DNA of 64,000 nt from Mycobacterium basiliense (GTDB lineage Bacteria; Actinomycetota; Actinomycetes; Mycobacteriales; Mycobacteriaceae): assembly GCF_900292015.1 (NCBI RefSeq), contig NZ_LR130759.1, forward strand, positions 1,736,001 through 1,800,000, read 5' to 3'. This document shows positions 1 to 9,434 of this stretch, piece after piece. The position numbers were made by a program, and so were the translations under genes. Numbering within the stretch: position 1 is the first letter of the stretch; each line of letters opens with the position of its first letter. The notes below the pieces were generated by a model. It was not told the DNA's origin, searched no databases, and was given only the letters and a program-made list of their open reading frames with translations.

Positions 1-624
1 GTGACCGACCAGGTAACTCAGGTGGGTCAGTTTCTGCGAGCCGAGATCGCGGCCGGTCGTCGGTATCTACCCGCTGGGTCGAATGTGCTGCGCGCCTTCA
101 CCTTTCCGTTCGACAAGGTTCGAGTATTGATCGTGGGGCAAGATCCCTACCCGACGCCCGGGCATGCCGTGGGTCTCAGCTTCTCGGTGGCGCCCGAGGT
201 GCGTCCGCTGCCCCGCAGTTTGGCCAACATTTTCGAGGAGTATGGCGCCGATTTGGGTTATCCACCGCCGTCGTGCGGCGATCTGACACCCTGGGCGCAG
301 CGCGGTGTGTTGTTGTTGAACAGGGTGCTGACCGTACGTCCCAGTAACCCGGCGTCGCATCGGGGCAAGGGCTGGGAAGCGGTGACGGAGTGCGCGATCC
401 GCGCGCTGGTGGCGCGCTCTCAACCGATGGTGGCGATCCTGTGGGGGCGCGACGCGTCGACACTCAAACCGATGCTTGCCGCCGACAGCTGCGTTGCCAT
501 CGAGTCACCGCACCCCTCGCCGCTGTCGGCGTCGCGCGGGTTCTTTGGCTCGCGGCCGTTCAGTCGTACCAACGAATTGCTCGCGCAGTTGGGTGCCGAC
601 CCGATCGATTGGCGGCTGCCCTGA
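1..624 (+). CDS. ung: Uracil-DNA glycosylase, 5' end cut by window edge
   Basis: Family 1 uracil-DNA glycosylase, which removes uracil from DNA to start base-excision repair. The visible 207 residues contain the water-activating loop GQDPYP (visible residues 46-51, catalytic Asp48) and the C-terminal [11 protein letters not shown] loop (from His171) that contacts the minor groove. The frame is open from the first base. Mycobacterial Ung is about 227 residues, so roughly 20 N-terminal codons lie outside the window. The gtg at base 1 is therefore probably an internal valine rather than the start. The gene is followed by a decayed reductase fragment and then by rpmB on the other strand. Confidence 0.95.
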   Translation: MTDQVTQVGQFLRAEIAAGRRYLPAGSNVLRAFTFPFDKVRVLIVGQDPYPTPGHAVGLSFSVAPEVRPLPRSLANIFEEYGADLGYPPPSCGDLTPWAQRGVLLLNRVLTVRPSNPASHRGKGWEAVTECAIRALVARSQPMVAILWGRDASTLKPMLAADSCVAIESPHPSPLSASRGFFGSRPFSRTNELLAQLGADPIDWRLP

Positions 625-633
625 TCGAAATGA

Positions 634-801
634 CCGCGCCGTCAATGGTCAGCCATACCCGTGGCGGCGGCGTTGCCGCTGTCGGGATTGACCGCGCTGC
701 GGGAGTTGGTGGACCACGCCGCGGCGCAAGCCGGTAAGGCGCTAACTCGTGGCGAGTCGGACGACGGCATGAACACGCATGTGGTGTTTCTGGGCGAATG
801 A
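634..801 (+). pseudogene. Possible remnant of a zinc-type quinone oxidoreductase (MDR family)
   Basis: In one frame between an upstream tga (631-633) and the tga at 799-801 the translation contains AIPVAAALPLSGLTALRELV followed by a stretch like DHAAAQAGK. This resembles the segment of medium-chain dehydrogenases/quinone reductases just before the NADPH-binding loop (a pattern like AALPLAGLTA...L...A.AGQ.VL). The nucleotide-binding glycine motif is missing and the reading frame ends soon after. There is no good ribosome-binding site. I read it as the leftover of a deleted gene, but it is short and could be chance resemblance. Confidence 0.35.
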
Positions 802-873
802 ATGGCTCACGCCGGACCCACCGGCCGGCCCAGCATCCGCGAGCCGGTCGCTATCCCGTCGGGTACGCGCTGG

Positions 874-1068
874 TCAGCCGCGGGTGACCTTGCCCGCCTT
901 GAGGCACGAGGTGCACACGTTGAGCCGTTTCTTGTTGCCGCCGGGGCGAGTCACGGCGCGCACGGTTTGGACGTTGGGGTCCCACCGGCGGCTGGTGCGG
1001 CGGTGGGAGTGCGACACCGACTTGCCGAAGCCGGGGCCTTTCCCGCAGATATCGCACACAGCGGCCAT
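874..1068 (-). CDS. rpmB: 50S ribosomal protein L28, four-cysteine type
   Basis: A 64-residue basic protein with the L28 signature. It begins [12 protein letters not shown] and has the typical SHRRTSRRW and NVCTSC segments. Cys5, Cys8, Cys52 and Cys55 form the two CxxC pairs of the zinc-binding (C+) L28 class. Mycobacteria often also carry zinc-free paralogues used in zinc limitation; this copy is the zinc-containing form. The ATG is preceded by GAGGAG at a normal distance on the minus strand. It is transcribed away from the FakA-like gene across a 304 bp spacer. Confidence 0.93.
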   Translation of the reverse strand: MAAVCDICGKGPGFGKSVSHSHRRTSRRWDPNVQTVRAVTRPGGNKKRLNVCTSCLKAGKVTRG

Positions 1069-1372
1069 TGTTCAACTCCTCAAGTCTGTTGGGGTCCGGC
1101 GATCTTCCGGGAGCGCACGCCGAGACAGCCCAGGCTAGCCGGGCCGTCCCAGGATAGCTGGGGTTCTCCGCAAGCGCCAAAACGACCCAGTGCCCGGGGA
1201 TGCGTCGTGACCAGTGCTGTCGGTCCGGCTGGCTAGGCTCGATGCGCCGGGTCGCCCCGCCGCCGGCCGTGCCCGAGGACCGAAACCGCCGCAAACTGTC
1301 GGTGTCGTCGCCGGGCTACGCTGGCCCCCACTGGGTGGCGCCAGCAAAGTGCAGCAAAGGAGGTGGGGTCGG
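1069..1372. other. Divergent intergenic region between rpmB and the FakA-like gene
   Basis: About 300 bp without a convincing gene. It must hold the promoters of rpmB (minus) and of the FakA-like gene (plus). The plus-strand frame is open upstream of the chosen start at 1373, but that extension is Pro/Arg-rich and unlike the family. The only clear signal is the ribosome-binding site AGGAGGT at 1358-1364. Confidence 0.5.
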
Positions 1373-3046
1373 GTGGGCACACGACGTCTACTTGACGCCT
1401 CTGCTCTGCGGGATTGGGCGCAGACGGTGGTCAGCGACCTGATTTCCCACATCGATGAGATCAACCGGCTCAATGTGTTCCCCGTCGCCGATTCCGATAC
1501 CGGCGCAAACATGCTGTTCACGATGCGTTCCGCAGTTGCCGAGGCCGAGTCGAAAGCTGGCGCGGGCGCTGGCGACGCCGACGTCTCCCAGGTTGCGGCC
1601 GCCCTGGCGGCCGGCGCCCTCAACGGGGCGCGCGGCAACTCCGGTGTGATCTTGTCTCAGATCTTGCGAGGCATCGCCGACGTGACCGCGAATTCTGCGG
1701 TCGACTCCGCCGGCGCTTTGCCCACGATTGAGGCCGCGATGCTGGCCGCCGCGCTGTGGCGAGGGGTCGAGCTGGTCGTCGTCTCGATGGGTGGGGAAGA
1801 GGTCCCCGGAACCATCGTTTCGGTGTTGCGCGCCGCCGCCGCCGGCGCCGAGCGGTGCGCCGACGGGGGTGAGGGGCTAACGGCCGCCATCACTGCCGCC
1901 GGTGACGCGGCGGTCCGCGCGCTGGAGAAAACCCCCGAGCAGCTCGATGTGCTCGGCGCCGCCGGGGTGGTGGATGCCGGTGGGCGGGGTTTGCTGGTCA
2001 TGCTCGATGCACTGCAATCGACAATCACCGGCCAGGCGCCCGCCCGGCCGGTCTACGAGCCGTCGCCACGACAGTCCATCGCCCCGGTCGTGCAGGGGCC
2101 GGCGCCGCAATTTGAGGTGATGTATCTGCTGTCCGATTGTGATGCCGCCGCGGCCGACGCGCTGCGCGCTCGGCTCGGCCAAGTGGGAGATTCGGTGGCG
2201 ATCGCGGCCGCGTCCGCACACAGCTACTCGGTGCATGTCCACACCGATGACGCGGGCGCAGCCGTAGAAGCCGGACTGGCGGCCGGGCGGCCGAGCAGGA
2301 TCGTGATCTCGGCGCTTAGCTCCGGCGTCAATGGGCGTCCGGGAGGCAGCTGGACGCGGGAACGCGCCGTGCTGGCCGTTGTCGACGGTGACGGTGCCGC
2401 CGAGTTGTTCGCCGGGGAGGGCGCTTGTGTGCTGCGCCCCGGCCCGGACGCCGCCCTTCCCGCCGCCGATATCAGCGCCCATCAGTTGGTACGTGCGGTG
2501 GTGGACACCGGCGCGTCGCAGGTGATCTTGCTGCCCAACGGGTATGTGGCCGCCGAGGAACTGGTGGCGGGCTGTACCGCGGCCATCGGCTGGGGAGTCG
2601 AAGTGGTTCCCGTGCCGACCGGATCGATGGTCCAGGGGTTGGCGGCGCTGGCGGTGCACGACCCGGGCAGCCAGGCGGTCGATGACGGCTACACCATGGC
2701 TCGCGCCGCAGGCGCGGCCCGGCACGGGTCGGTACGCAATGCCACCGAGAAGGCTTTGACGTGGGCCGGCGCCTGTAAGCCGGGCGACGGTCTGGGTATC
2801 GCGGGTGACGAGGTGCTGATTGTCGCCGATGATGTCGCCGCGGCGGCGACCGGACTGCTCGACTTGCTGCTGGCATCGGGGGGCGACTTGGTAACCGTGC
2901 TGCTGGGGGCCGAACTTGACGACGACGATGCCGCCGCACTGGGTGGCATCCTGGAAAAGCACATGCATGATCATCATCCGGGCTCCGAGCTGGTGACCTA
3001 CCGCACCGGTCATCGCGGTGATGCGCTGCTGATTGGGGTGGAGTAG
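1373..3046 (+). CDS. DAK2 (DhaL) domain protein, FakA/YloV-like
   Basis: A 557-residue protein with an N-terminal DhaL-type nucleotide-binding domain (about residues 10-200) containing NVFPVADSDTGANM (34-47). Its aspartates match the Mg-ATP ligands of fatty-acid kinase FakA (NVFPVPDGDTGTNM). The C-terminal two thirds match the FakA central/acyl-carrier-binding part. The family phosphorylates fatty acids bound to a DegV-type carrier in Gram-positives; the substrate in mycobacteria is not established here. GTG 1373 was chosen because AGGAGGT lies 8 bases upstream and the family motif then sits at a normal distance. recG starts 2 bases after the stop, so the two are probably co-transcribed. As I recall, the M. 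tuberculosis counterpart is annotated as two ORFs (Rv2975c and Rv2974c); here it is one frame. Confidence 0.82.
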   Translation: MGTRRLLDASALRDWAQTVVSDLISHIDEINRLNVFPVADSDTGANMLFTMRSAVAEAESKAGAGAGDADVSQVAAALAAGALNGARGNSGVILSQILRGIADVTANSAVDSAGALPTIEAAMLAAALWRGVELVVVSMGGEEVPGTIVSVLRAAAAGAERCADGGEGLTAAITAAGDAAVRALEKTPEQLDVLGAAGVVDAGGRGLLVMLDALQSTITGQAPARPVYEPSPRQSIAPVVQGPAPQFEVMYLLSDCDAAAADALRARLGQVGDSVAIAAASAHSYSVHVHTDDAGAAVEAGLAAGRPSRIVISALSSGVNGRPGGSWTRERAVLAVVDGDGAAELFAGEGACVLRPGPDAALPAADISAHQLVRAVVDTGASQVILLPNGYVAAEELVAGCTAAIGWGVEVVPVPTGSMVQGLAALAVHDPGSQAVDDGYTMARAAGAARHGSVRNATEKALTWAGACKPGDGLGIAGDEVLIVADDVAAAATGLLDLLLASGGDLVTVLLGAELDDDDAAALGGILEKHMHDHHPGSELVTYRTGHRGDALLIGVE

Positions 3047-3048
3047 CC

Positions 3049-5298
3049 GTGGTGGCACTGGGCGATCGGCTCGATTTCATTCTGGGCGCCAAGGCCGCCG
3101 ACGCTCTAGAGGAAGAATTCGGCATTCGAACCGTCGACGACCTGCTGCGGCACTACCCACGTAGCTATGTCGAGGGTGGGGCCAGGCGCGGCGCGGACGA
3201 CCAGCGGCCCGAAGAGGGCGAGCACATCACGATTGTTGACGTCATCACCGAAACAAAGTCGTTTCCGATGAAGAAGACCCCCAAACGGTTGTGTCTGCGG
3301 ATCACGCTCGGCTCCGGCCGCGAGAAGGTGACTGCCACGTTCTTCAACGCGGACTACATCAAGAAGGGTCTCACCCAGCACACTCGGGTGATGCTGTCCG
3401 GGGAGGTCGGGTATTTCAAGGGCGTCATGCAGCTCACCCATCCGGCGTTTCTGATCCTGGACTCGCCGGACGGCAAGAACCATGGCACCAGATCGTTGAA
3501 GAGCATCGCCGATGCCTCCCAAGCCATCAGCGGCGAGCTGGCGATGGAGGAATTCGAACGGCGGTTCTTCCCGATCTATCCGGCCAGCACCAAGGTGCAG
3601 AGCTGGGACATCTTCAAGTGTGTGCGTCAGGTCCTCGAAGTCCTTGACCCGGTAGATGATCCGTTGCCTGCGGCGCTGCGTGCCGAGCACGGCCTGATTT
3701 CCGAAGACACCGCACTGCGTGCTATTCATCTGGCCGAGAACGAGTCCGAACGGGAGCGGGCGCGCCAGCGACTGACCTTCGATGAAGCGATCGGCCTGCA
3801 GTGGGCGCTCGTCTCCCGGCGGCACGGCGAGCTGTCCGAATCGGGGCCCCGGGCGCCCCGGCAATCCCACGGTTTGGTGGCAGCACTGCTGCGTCGGTTG
3901 CCCTTCGAACTGACGGCGGGACAGCGTGAGGTGCTCGATGAGCTCTCCGACGGGCTGGCGGCTACTCGGCCGTTGAACCGGCTGTTGCAAGGAGAGGTTG
4001 GCTCGGGCAAGACGATTGTTGCGGTGCTGGCGATGTTGCAGATGGTTGATGCCGACTACCAGTGCGCGCTGTTGGCGCCGACGGAAGTACTTGCTGCGCA
4101 ACACCTGCTATCGATCAACGATGTTCTGGGTCCGTTGGGCATGGGTGGACAGCTGGGTGGGGCCGACAGCGACGGCGGAGTGGCTACCCGGGTGGCCCTG
4201 TTGACCGGGTCCATGACGGCGGGCCAGAAAAAGCAGGTGCGAGCCGAGATTTCCAGCGGCCAAGTCGGCATCGTGATCGGAACCCATGCGCTGCTTCAGG
4301 ATGCGGTGGAATTCCACAACCTTGGCATGGTCGTGGTGGACGAACAGCATAGATTCGGCGTCGAACAGCGAGACCAGTTGCGCGCCAAAGCGCCGGCCGG
4401 CATCACCCCGCACCTGTTGGTGATGACGGCTACTCCCATACCGCGCACCGTTGCCCTCACCGTCTACGGCGATCTGGAGACCTCAACGCTGCGCGAACTT
4501 CCGCGCGGACGCCAGCCGATTACCACCAACGTCATCTTCGTCAAGGACAAGCCCGCCTGGCTCGAGCGGGCTTGGCAGCGCATCATCGAGGAAGTCGCCG
4601 CCGGGCGCCAGGCCTACGTGGTCGCGCCGCGGATCGACGAGGACGATGAGTCCGACAAAGCGGAGCAGGGTGGCCGTCCTTCGGCAACCGCCGAGGGACT
4701 GTTCGCTCGGTTGCGTGCCGGCGAGCTGAAGGATCTGCGACTGGCGCTCATGCACGGACGGTTGTCGGCCGACGACAAGGAAGCCGCGATGGCGGCCTTT
4801 CGGGCCGGTGAGGTCGACGTGCTGGTGTGTACCACCGTCATCGAGGTAGGCGTCGATGTCCCCAACGCCACCGTCATGTTGGTCATGGACGCCGACCGGT
4901 TCGGCATCAGCCAGTTACATCAACTGCGCGGCCGCATCGGCCGCGGCGAACATCCGAGTCTGTGTCTGCTGGCCAGCTGGGTCCCGACGGGCTCTCCGGC
5001 GGGACGGCGGCTGCGCGCAGTCGCCGAGACCATGGACGGGTTCGCGCTGGCCGATCTGGACCTCAAGGAACGCAAGGAAGGAGATGTGCTGGGCCGCAAC
5101 CAGTCCGGCCGGGCCATCACCTTGCGGTTGCTGTCTTTGGCCGAGCACCAGCAGTTCATCGAGTCCGCCCGGGATTTCTGCAACCAAACGTACCAAGACC
5201 GGGCACCGGGCCCAGACGCCGGCGCGCACCCCGGTTTGGCGTTGATGGCAGCACGATTCACCAACACCGATCGCATCGAGTACCTGGACAAGTCGTGA
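3049..5298 (+). CDS. recG: ATP-dependent DNA helicase RecG
   Basis: A 749-residue superfamily 2 helicase that remodels stalled replication forks and Holliday junctions. The N-terminal wedge/OB region is followed by the helicase core with Walker A GEVGSGKT (315-322), the DEQH box (about 431-434, followed by RFG), MTATPIPRT, and the motif VI segment QLRGRIGRG near the C-terminal end of the core. Length is in the normal range for actinobacterial RecG. It starts with GTG 2 bases after the upstream stop, and its TGA overlaps the GTG of the next gene (GTGA), so the three genes look translationally coupled. Confidence 0.95.
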   Translation: MVALGDRLDFILGAKAADALEEEFGIRTVDDLLRHYPRSYVEGGARRGADDQRPEEGEHITIVDVITETKSFPMKKTPKRLCLRITLGSGREKVTATFFNADYIKKGLTQHTRVMLSGEVGYFKGVMQLTHPAFLILDSPDGKNHGTRSLKSIADASQAISGELAMEEFERRFFPIYPASTKVQSWDIFKCVRQVLEVLDPVDDPLPAALRAEHGLISEDTALRAIHLAENESERERARQRLTFDEAIGLQWALVSRRHGELSESGPRAPRQSHGLVAALLRRLPFELTAGQREVLDELSDGLAATRPLNRLLQGEVGSGKTIVAVLAMLQMVDADYQCALLAPTEVLAAQHLLSINDVLGPLGMGGQLGGADSDGGVATRVALLTGSMTAGQKKQVRAEISSGQVGIVIGTHALLQDAVEFHNLGMVVVDEQHRFGVEQRDQLRAKAPAGITPHLLVMTATPIPRTVALTVYGDLETSTLRELPRGRQPITTNVIFVKDKPAWLERAWQRIIEEVAAGRQAYVVAPRIDEDDESDKAEQGGRPSATAEGLFARLRAGELKDLRLALMHGRLSADDKEAAMAAFRAGEVDVLVCTTVIEVGVDVPNATVMLVMDADRFGISQLHQLRGRIGRGEHPSLCLLASWVPTGSPAGRRLRAVAETMDGFALADLDLKERKEGDVLGRNQSGRAITLRLLSLAEHQQFIESARDFCNQTYQDRAPGPDAGAHPGLALMAARFTNTDRIEYLDKS

Positions 5299-6008
5299 AT
5301 CGCAGGCTGTTGTTGTGGCTTTCGGTGCTTGCCGCGTTGGCGCTGGTGGTTGCCTATCAGACGCTGACGTCCTCACGGGCCAGGCAGGCCGACGAGTTCG
5401 CCACGCGCGCCGACGTCCCGACTGTGCAACCCGGTACCGATGTGCTCGCGGGTATTGCGGTGCTGCCGCAGCGGATCCACCGCTACGACTACCGCCGGGA
5501 TGCGTTCGGCGCGGCCTGGGACGACGACAACGATGCGGTGGGCGGGCACAACGGGTGCGACACCCGCGACGACATCCTCGATAGGGATCTGGTGGACAAG
5601 ACTTACGTGGCGACGAAGCGGTGCCCGAACGCGGTGGCCACCGGGACGTTGCATGATCCGTACACCAACGCCATTGTTGCCTTCCAACGCGGAGCCCACG
5701 TCGGCCAATCCGTCCAGATCGACCACATAGTCCCGCTGTCCTACGCCTGGGATATGGGAGCGTATAGCTGGTCGGATCCGCTACGGGTACGGTTCGCCAA
5801 CGATCCGGCCAACCTACTGGCCGTGCAGGGCCAGGCCAACCAGGACAAGGGCGATTCGGCGCCCGCGGAGTGGATGCCGCCCAACGCCTCGTTTGCGTGT
5901 CAGTACGCCATGCAGTTCATCGCGGTGCTGCGCGGGTACTCGTTACCGATAGACGAGGCGTCGACCGGCGTTTTGCGCCGGGCGGCGACCACCTGTCCAA
6001 CCCGATAG
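5295..6008 (+). CDS. Exported or membrane-anchored HNH/DUF1524-type protein
   Basis: A 237-residue protein (Rv2972c-like) with an N-terminal hydrophobic segment (about residues 5-21) acting as signal or anchor, then an HNH-nuclease-like domain. The fold signature is visible as QIDHIVPLSYAWDMGA (Asp143-His144), FANDPANLLAV (Asn169 nearby) and NQDKGD. This is the arrangement of DUF1524/GmrSD-type HNH proteins with a conserved W-x-P segment (EWMPP). Such proteins are predicted secreted nucleases; activity is inferred only. The GTG overlaps the recG stop. The downstream aldo-keto reductase gene converges on it with a 24 bp gap. Confidence 0.75.
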   Translation: MNRRLLLWLSVLAALALVVAYQTLTSSRARQADEFATRADVPTVQPGTDVLAGIAVLPQRIHRYDYRRDAFGAAWDDDNDAVGGHNGCDTRDDILDRDLVDKTYVATKRCPNAVATGTLHDPYTNAIVAFQRGAHVGQSVQIDHIVPLSYAWDMGAYSWSDPLRVRFANDPANLLAVQGQANQDKGDSAPAEWMPPNASFACQYAMQFIAVLRGYSLPIDEASTGVLRRAATTCPTR

Positions 6009-6032
6009 GGCGGTGCCAGGCTGGATCGGCAA

Positions 6033-6881
6033 CTACACGCCGCTGAAGGTCAGGGGGTCTTCACGAACGCGGGTGCCGTCGTCCAGGCCATTCATGGCAT
6101 CGATGTGCTCGCTGGCCAATTCGAAATCAAACACGTCCAGGTTGGTGGCCAGGTGCTCGGCATTTGCCGAACGAAAGACCACGGCGTTACCCAATTGCAG
6201 GTTCCACCGGAGCAGCACCTGTGCGGGGGTCTTGCCATACTCGCCCGCGATCGATGTCACGGTGGGGTTGTCCATCAACCGGCCGAGCACCAACGGCGTG
6301 TAGGACTGCGTGACGACGTTGTGCTGCGCATTGACTTTGCGCAGCTCGTCTTGGTTGAGCAGGGGGTGCAGCTCGATCTGGTTGACCGCCGGGGTGACGA
6401 ACGTGAGGTCGATCACGTTCGACAAGTGCTCGTCGGTGAAATTGGATACGCCGATCGAACGGGCATGGCCTTCGCCGCGAGATTGGATCATGCCCCCGAA
6501 AGCGTCCACATACTTTCCGACCGCCGGCGCCGGCCAGTGCACCAGATACAGGTCCACGTAGTCCATGCCGAGACGCTCCAAGCTGGCGCTGCAGGCTTCC
6601 TGCGCAAGGGTGAAGCCGTGGTCGGCGGTGGCCAGCTTGGTGGTGACGAACACCTCCGCGCGCGGAAGGCCGGATGCGGCGATCGCCCGGCCGACTGCGG
6701 CCTCGTTGCCGTAGGCCGCGGCGGTGTCGATGAGCCGGCAGCCCATCTCCAACGCCGTCGATACCGCACGCTCGGTTTCGTCTTCCGACAATTCCGCGAC
6801 GCCGAGACCGAGCACCGGCATGGTGTTCTCGTCATTGAGGGTTATTGAGGGGATAGCGGCGCCGCCCGATTCGCCAGTCAA
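6033..6881 (-). CDS. Aldo-keto reductase (AKR5-like)
   Basis: A 282-residue NADPH-dependent aldo-keto reductase resembling M. tuberculosis Rv2971. The catalytic tetrad is present: Asp52 and Tyr57 in DTAAAYGNE, Lys82 in TTKL, and His115 in LVHWP. IGVSNF and the C-terminal [12 protein letters not shown] segments follow. The family reduces reactive aldehydes such as methylglyoxal; the physiological substrate is not shown by sequence. The start is a TTG at 6881 with AGGTGAG upstream, chosen because the N-terminus MTGESGG matches the homologue as I remember it. This TTG overlaps the TGA of a decayed second reductase (TTGA). Confidence 0.88.
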   Translation of the reverse strand: MTGESGGAAIPSITLNDENTMPVLGLGVAELSEDETERAVSTALEMGCRLIDTAAAYGNEAAVGRAIAASGLPRAEVFVTTKLATADHGFTLAQEACSASLERLGMDYVDLYLVHWPAPAVGKYVDAFGGMIQSRGEGHARSIGVSNFTDEHLSNVIDLTFVTPAVNQIELHPLLNQDELRKVNAQHNVVTQSYTPLVLGRLMDNPTVTSIAGEYGKTPAQVLLRWNLQLGNAVVFRSANAEHLATNLDVFDFELASEHIDAMNGLDDGTRVREDPLTFSGV

Positions 6882-7153
6882 CGTATCTCACCTGCCTGTG
6901 AAATTGAGGTTCTCCGATTAGGGCCAAGCCGGGGTCCGTGGTCCAGCGACGTGATCGACGCGAGCGACGAGATCGACGAGGTCAGAAAGGTCAACGCCAG
7001 TTCACCGGCGTTGCGTTCGAAGTCGAACACGTCGAAGTTGCTCACAATCCGTTTCGGGGTCCGCGACCTGGGGACCACGATATTACCGAGTTGTATATGC
7101 GACCTAATCAACGCCCGCGTCGATGGCGTCCGGCTGGGCCCGGGAGTGAGCAT
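6878..7153 (-). pseudogene. C-terminal remnant of a second aldo-keto reductase
   Basis: The frame ending at 6878 encodes [18 protein letters not shown], then [16 protein letters not shown], and a tail [10 protein letters not shown]. This is the standard C-terminal cofactor-binding end of an AKR5-type reductase and parallels the neighbouring intact gene ([28 protein letters not shown]). The catalytic N-terminal two thirds are missing upstream, where nothing reductase-like remains up to lipN. The stop codon still overlaps the TTG start of the intact gene, so the ancestral pair was a translationally coupled tandem. I call it a pseudogene. Confidence 0.75.
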
Positions 7154-7419
7154 TGCGAGGCGGTCCGGTCACGTCGTGCAGGCGGCCATGGCCTGCCACC
7201 CGGCTGGGGTCAGCCGGTGCTGGTGCTCGATCGCCCAGCCTTGCGGCCCTGGTCGGGGTTGGTCAATTCGGCGACCACTAGAGTTGGTTACCGGGGCACG
7301 TCGGAATCGGCGACCAGTCGCCGATTGGTGTCCGCCGACTCGATTCGGAAGATGTCGAGCCCGACGGCGGGTACCCGATGACCGTCGTTGAGCGTGAAGG
7401 GTTTTCGAGGGAGCAGCCC

Positions 7420-8538
7420 ATGACCAAGAGCCTGCCAGGTGTGCCGAACCTGCAGCCCGGAACAACGGGCGAGTCGATGCGGTGGACCAGTCGCATCCAA
7501 AATGGCGTGACCAACGTCGGCGTAAAAGTCATTCCGTGGCTCCCGGACGCCGCCAAACGGCTTCTTACCCGAGGTCGTTCGGTGGTCATCGACGGCAACA
7601 CCCTTGATCCCACGCTGCAGCTGATGCTCTCGGGTATGCGGGCCGTAGGAATCGACGGCCTGGTCGTCGACGACGACGCGGCGATCTCCCGTGCCTACAT
7701 GCGAGAAGTCACGATGGGATTCGCCGGTCCGCAAATTCACGTTGAGGTCCAACACCTGGCGCTGCCCGGACCCGCTGGTGAGATCGGGGCCCGACACTAC
7801 CGTCCGCCAGGTGGTGCAGCAGCGCCGCTGCTGGTCTTCTATCACGGCGGCGGCTGGGTCATCGGGGACCTGGACACTCATGATGCGGTGTGCCGGTTGA
7901 TCTGCCGTGATGCCGGCATCCATGTGCTGTCGATCGACTACCGACTGGCGCCCGAGCATCGTGCGCCGGCGGCGATCGATGACGCCTTTGCAGCCTTCCA
8001 ATGGGCGTACGCGCACGCCGGCGAACTCGGTGCGACCCCGGGAAGCGTTGCGGTTGGTGGCGACAGCGCGGGCGGGAACCTGGCCACCGTGGTGTGCCAG
8101 CTGGCACGTGACGGTGGCGGCCCGGCTCCGGTGTTTCAGTGGCTGATCTATCCCAGGACCGACTTCGGCGGGCAGACCCGATCGATAAGCCTGTTCGCCC
8201 GTGGTTTCTTGCTGACCAAGAGAGACATCGACTGGTTCCATTCGCAGTACTTGAAGGGTTCCGGCGTCGAGATCACCGATCCTCGGGTGTCCCCGTTGCG
8301 AGCCGACTCGCTGGCGGGCCTGGCGCCGGCACTGATCGCCGTCGCCGGGTTCGACCCGCTTCGCGATGAAGGCCAGGAGTACGCGACGGCTTTGCGGGCC
8401 GCCGGAAACCCGGTGGACCTGCGCTACATGGGGTCGCTGACGCACGGCTTTATCAATCTTTTTCCGCTCGGGGGCGATAGTGCCGCCGCGACGAGCGAGC
8501 TGATCTCCGCGCTGCGCGCGCACCTGAGCCGGATGTGA
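7420..8538 (+). CDS. lipN: LipN-like carboxylesterase of the hormone-sensitive lipase family
   Basis: A 372-residue alpha/beta hydrolase. The HSL oxyanion motif HGGGW is at 142-146, the nucleophile elbow GDSAG has Ser216, and the acid and base are Asp312 (FDPLRDEG) and His342 (HGF). It lacks a signal peptide, so a cytosolic or peripheral esterase acting on short-chain esters is likely. ATG 7420 gives the N-terminus MTKSLPGV, as remembered for M. tuberculosis LipN, and is preceded by GAGGGAG; the frame is open further upstream to 7378 but that part is not conserved. The roughly 270 bases upstream contain no recognisable gene. Confidence 0.88.
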   Translation: MTKSLPGVPNLQPGTTGESMRWTSRIQNGVTNVGVKVIPWLPDAAKRLLTRGRSVVIDGNTLDPTLQLMLSGMRAVGIDGLVVDDDAAISRAYMREVTMGFAGPQIHVEVQHLALPGPAGEIGARHYRPPGGAAAPLLVFYHGGGWVIGDLDTHDAVCRLICRDAGIHVLSIDYRLAPEHRAPAAIDDAFAAFQWAYAHAGELGATPGSVAVGGDSAGGNLATVVCQLARDGGGPAPVFQWLIYPRTDFGGQTRSISLFARGFLLTKRDIDWFHSQYLKGSGVEITDPRVSPLRADSLAGLAPALIAVAGFDPLRDEGQEYATALRAAGNPVDLRYMGSLTHGFINLFPLGGDSAAATSELISALRAHLSRM

Positions 8539-8661
8539 GCTGCGGGTGTCGGCCGCCGTCGGTTTGGCGCCGGTACTCTAGAGGCGCCCCACCACCGGAG
8601 GTCAAGCGCACCGCAAGGGGAGCAAAGCCGACAATTCGAACATGTGAGGATGAGCGAGCCC

Positions 8662-9426
8662 GTGGCCGACAAAAATAAGCGCCCCCCGCGGATCGATCTG
8701 AAGTCGCCCGACGGCAAATTCGGCCGGCTCATCCAGATCGGTGGCACCGCGTTCATCGTGCTGTTCGCCGTCGCCTTGGTCTTCTACATCGTGACGTCGC
8801 ACCACAAGAAGGCCGGTGTGGCCGGTCCAAACGACGCGATCCGGGTGACGTCGAGCAAGCTGGTCACCGCGCCGGGTACCGACCAGCCCAAGGCCGTGGT
8901 GTCCTTCTACGAGGATTTCCTCTGCCCTGCCTGCGGCAATTTTGAGCGCGCATTCGGTCCGGCGGTCTCCAAGCTCATCGATATCGGCGCGATCGCGGCC
9001 GACTACACGATGGTGGCGATCCTTTCCAGCCCGCACAACGACAACTATTCGGCGCGGGCCGCCGCCGCCGCCTATTGCGTCGCTGATGAATCCCTCGACG
9101 CGTTCCGCCGCTTCCACGCCGCACTATTCAGCAAGGACATCCAGCCTCCCGAAGTGGGCAAGAACTTCCCGGACAACGCCAAACTGATTGAAATCGCCCG
9201 CGAAGCCGGTGTCGTGGGCAAAGTGCCGGACTGCATCAACAGCGGAAAGTACCTCGACAAGGTTGAAGGGTTGGCTGCGGCCGCAAATGTGCACGCGACG
9301 CCGACCGTCAAGATCAACGGCGAGGAATATGAATGGTCGACGCCGGATGCGTTCGTGGCCAAGATCAAGGAAATTGTGGGAAACGTTCCGGGCATAGACT
9401 CCGCGGCAGCGGCCGAGACATCCTGA
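8662..9426 (+). CDS. Membrane-anchored DsbA-like thiol oxidoreductase
   Basis: A 254-residue protein (Rv2969c-like). A short cytosolic N-terminus and one membrane segment (about residues 24-46) lead into a periplasmic thioredoxin-fold domain with active-site CPAC (Cys88, Cys91) and a cis-proline loop near HATPTVKING. Two more cysteines (in AAYCVAD and PDCINSG) can form a structural disulfide, as in mycobacterial DsbA. It oxidises exported proteins and is re-oxidised by the VKOR encoded 8 bases downstream. GTG 8662 follows the homologue's N-terminus; the in-frame ATG 8650 and GTG 8644 are alternatives. Confidence 0.9.
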   Translation: MADKNKRPPRIDLKSPDGKFGRLIQIGGTAFIVLFAVALVFYIVTSHHKKAGVAGPNDAIRVTSSKLVTAPGTDQPKAVVSFYEDFLCPACGNFERAFGPAVSKLIDIGAIAADYTMVAILSSPHNDNYSARAAAAAYCVADESLDAFRRFHAALFSKDIQPPEVGKNFPDNAKLIEIAREAGVVGKVPDCINSGKYLDKVEGLAAAANVHATPTVKINGEEYEWSTPDAFVAKIKEIVGNVPGIDSAAAAETS

Positions 9427-9434
9427 CCACTGTC

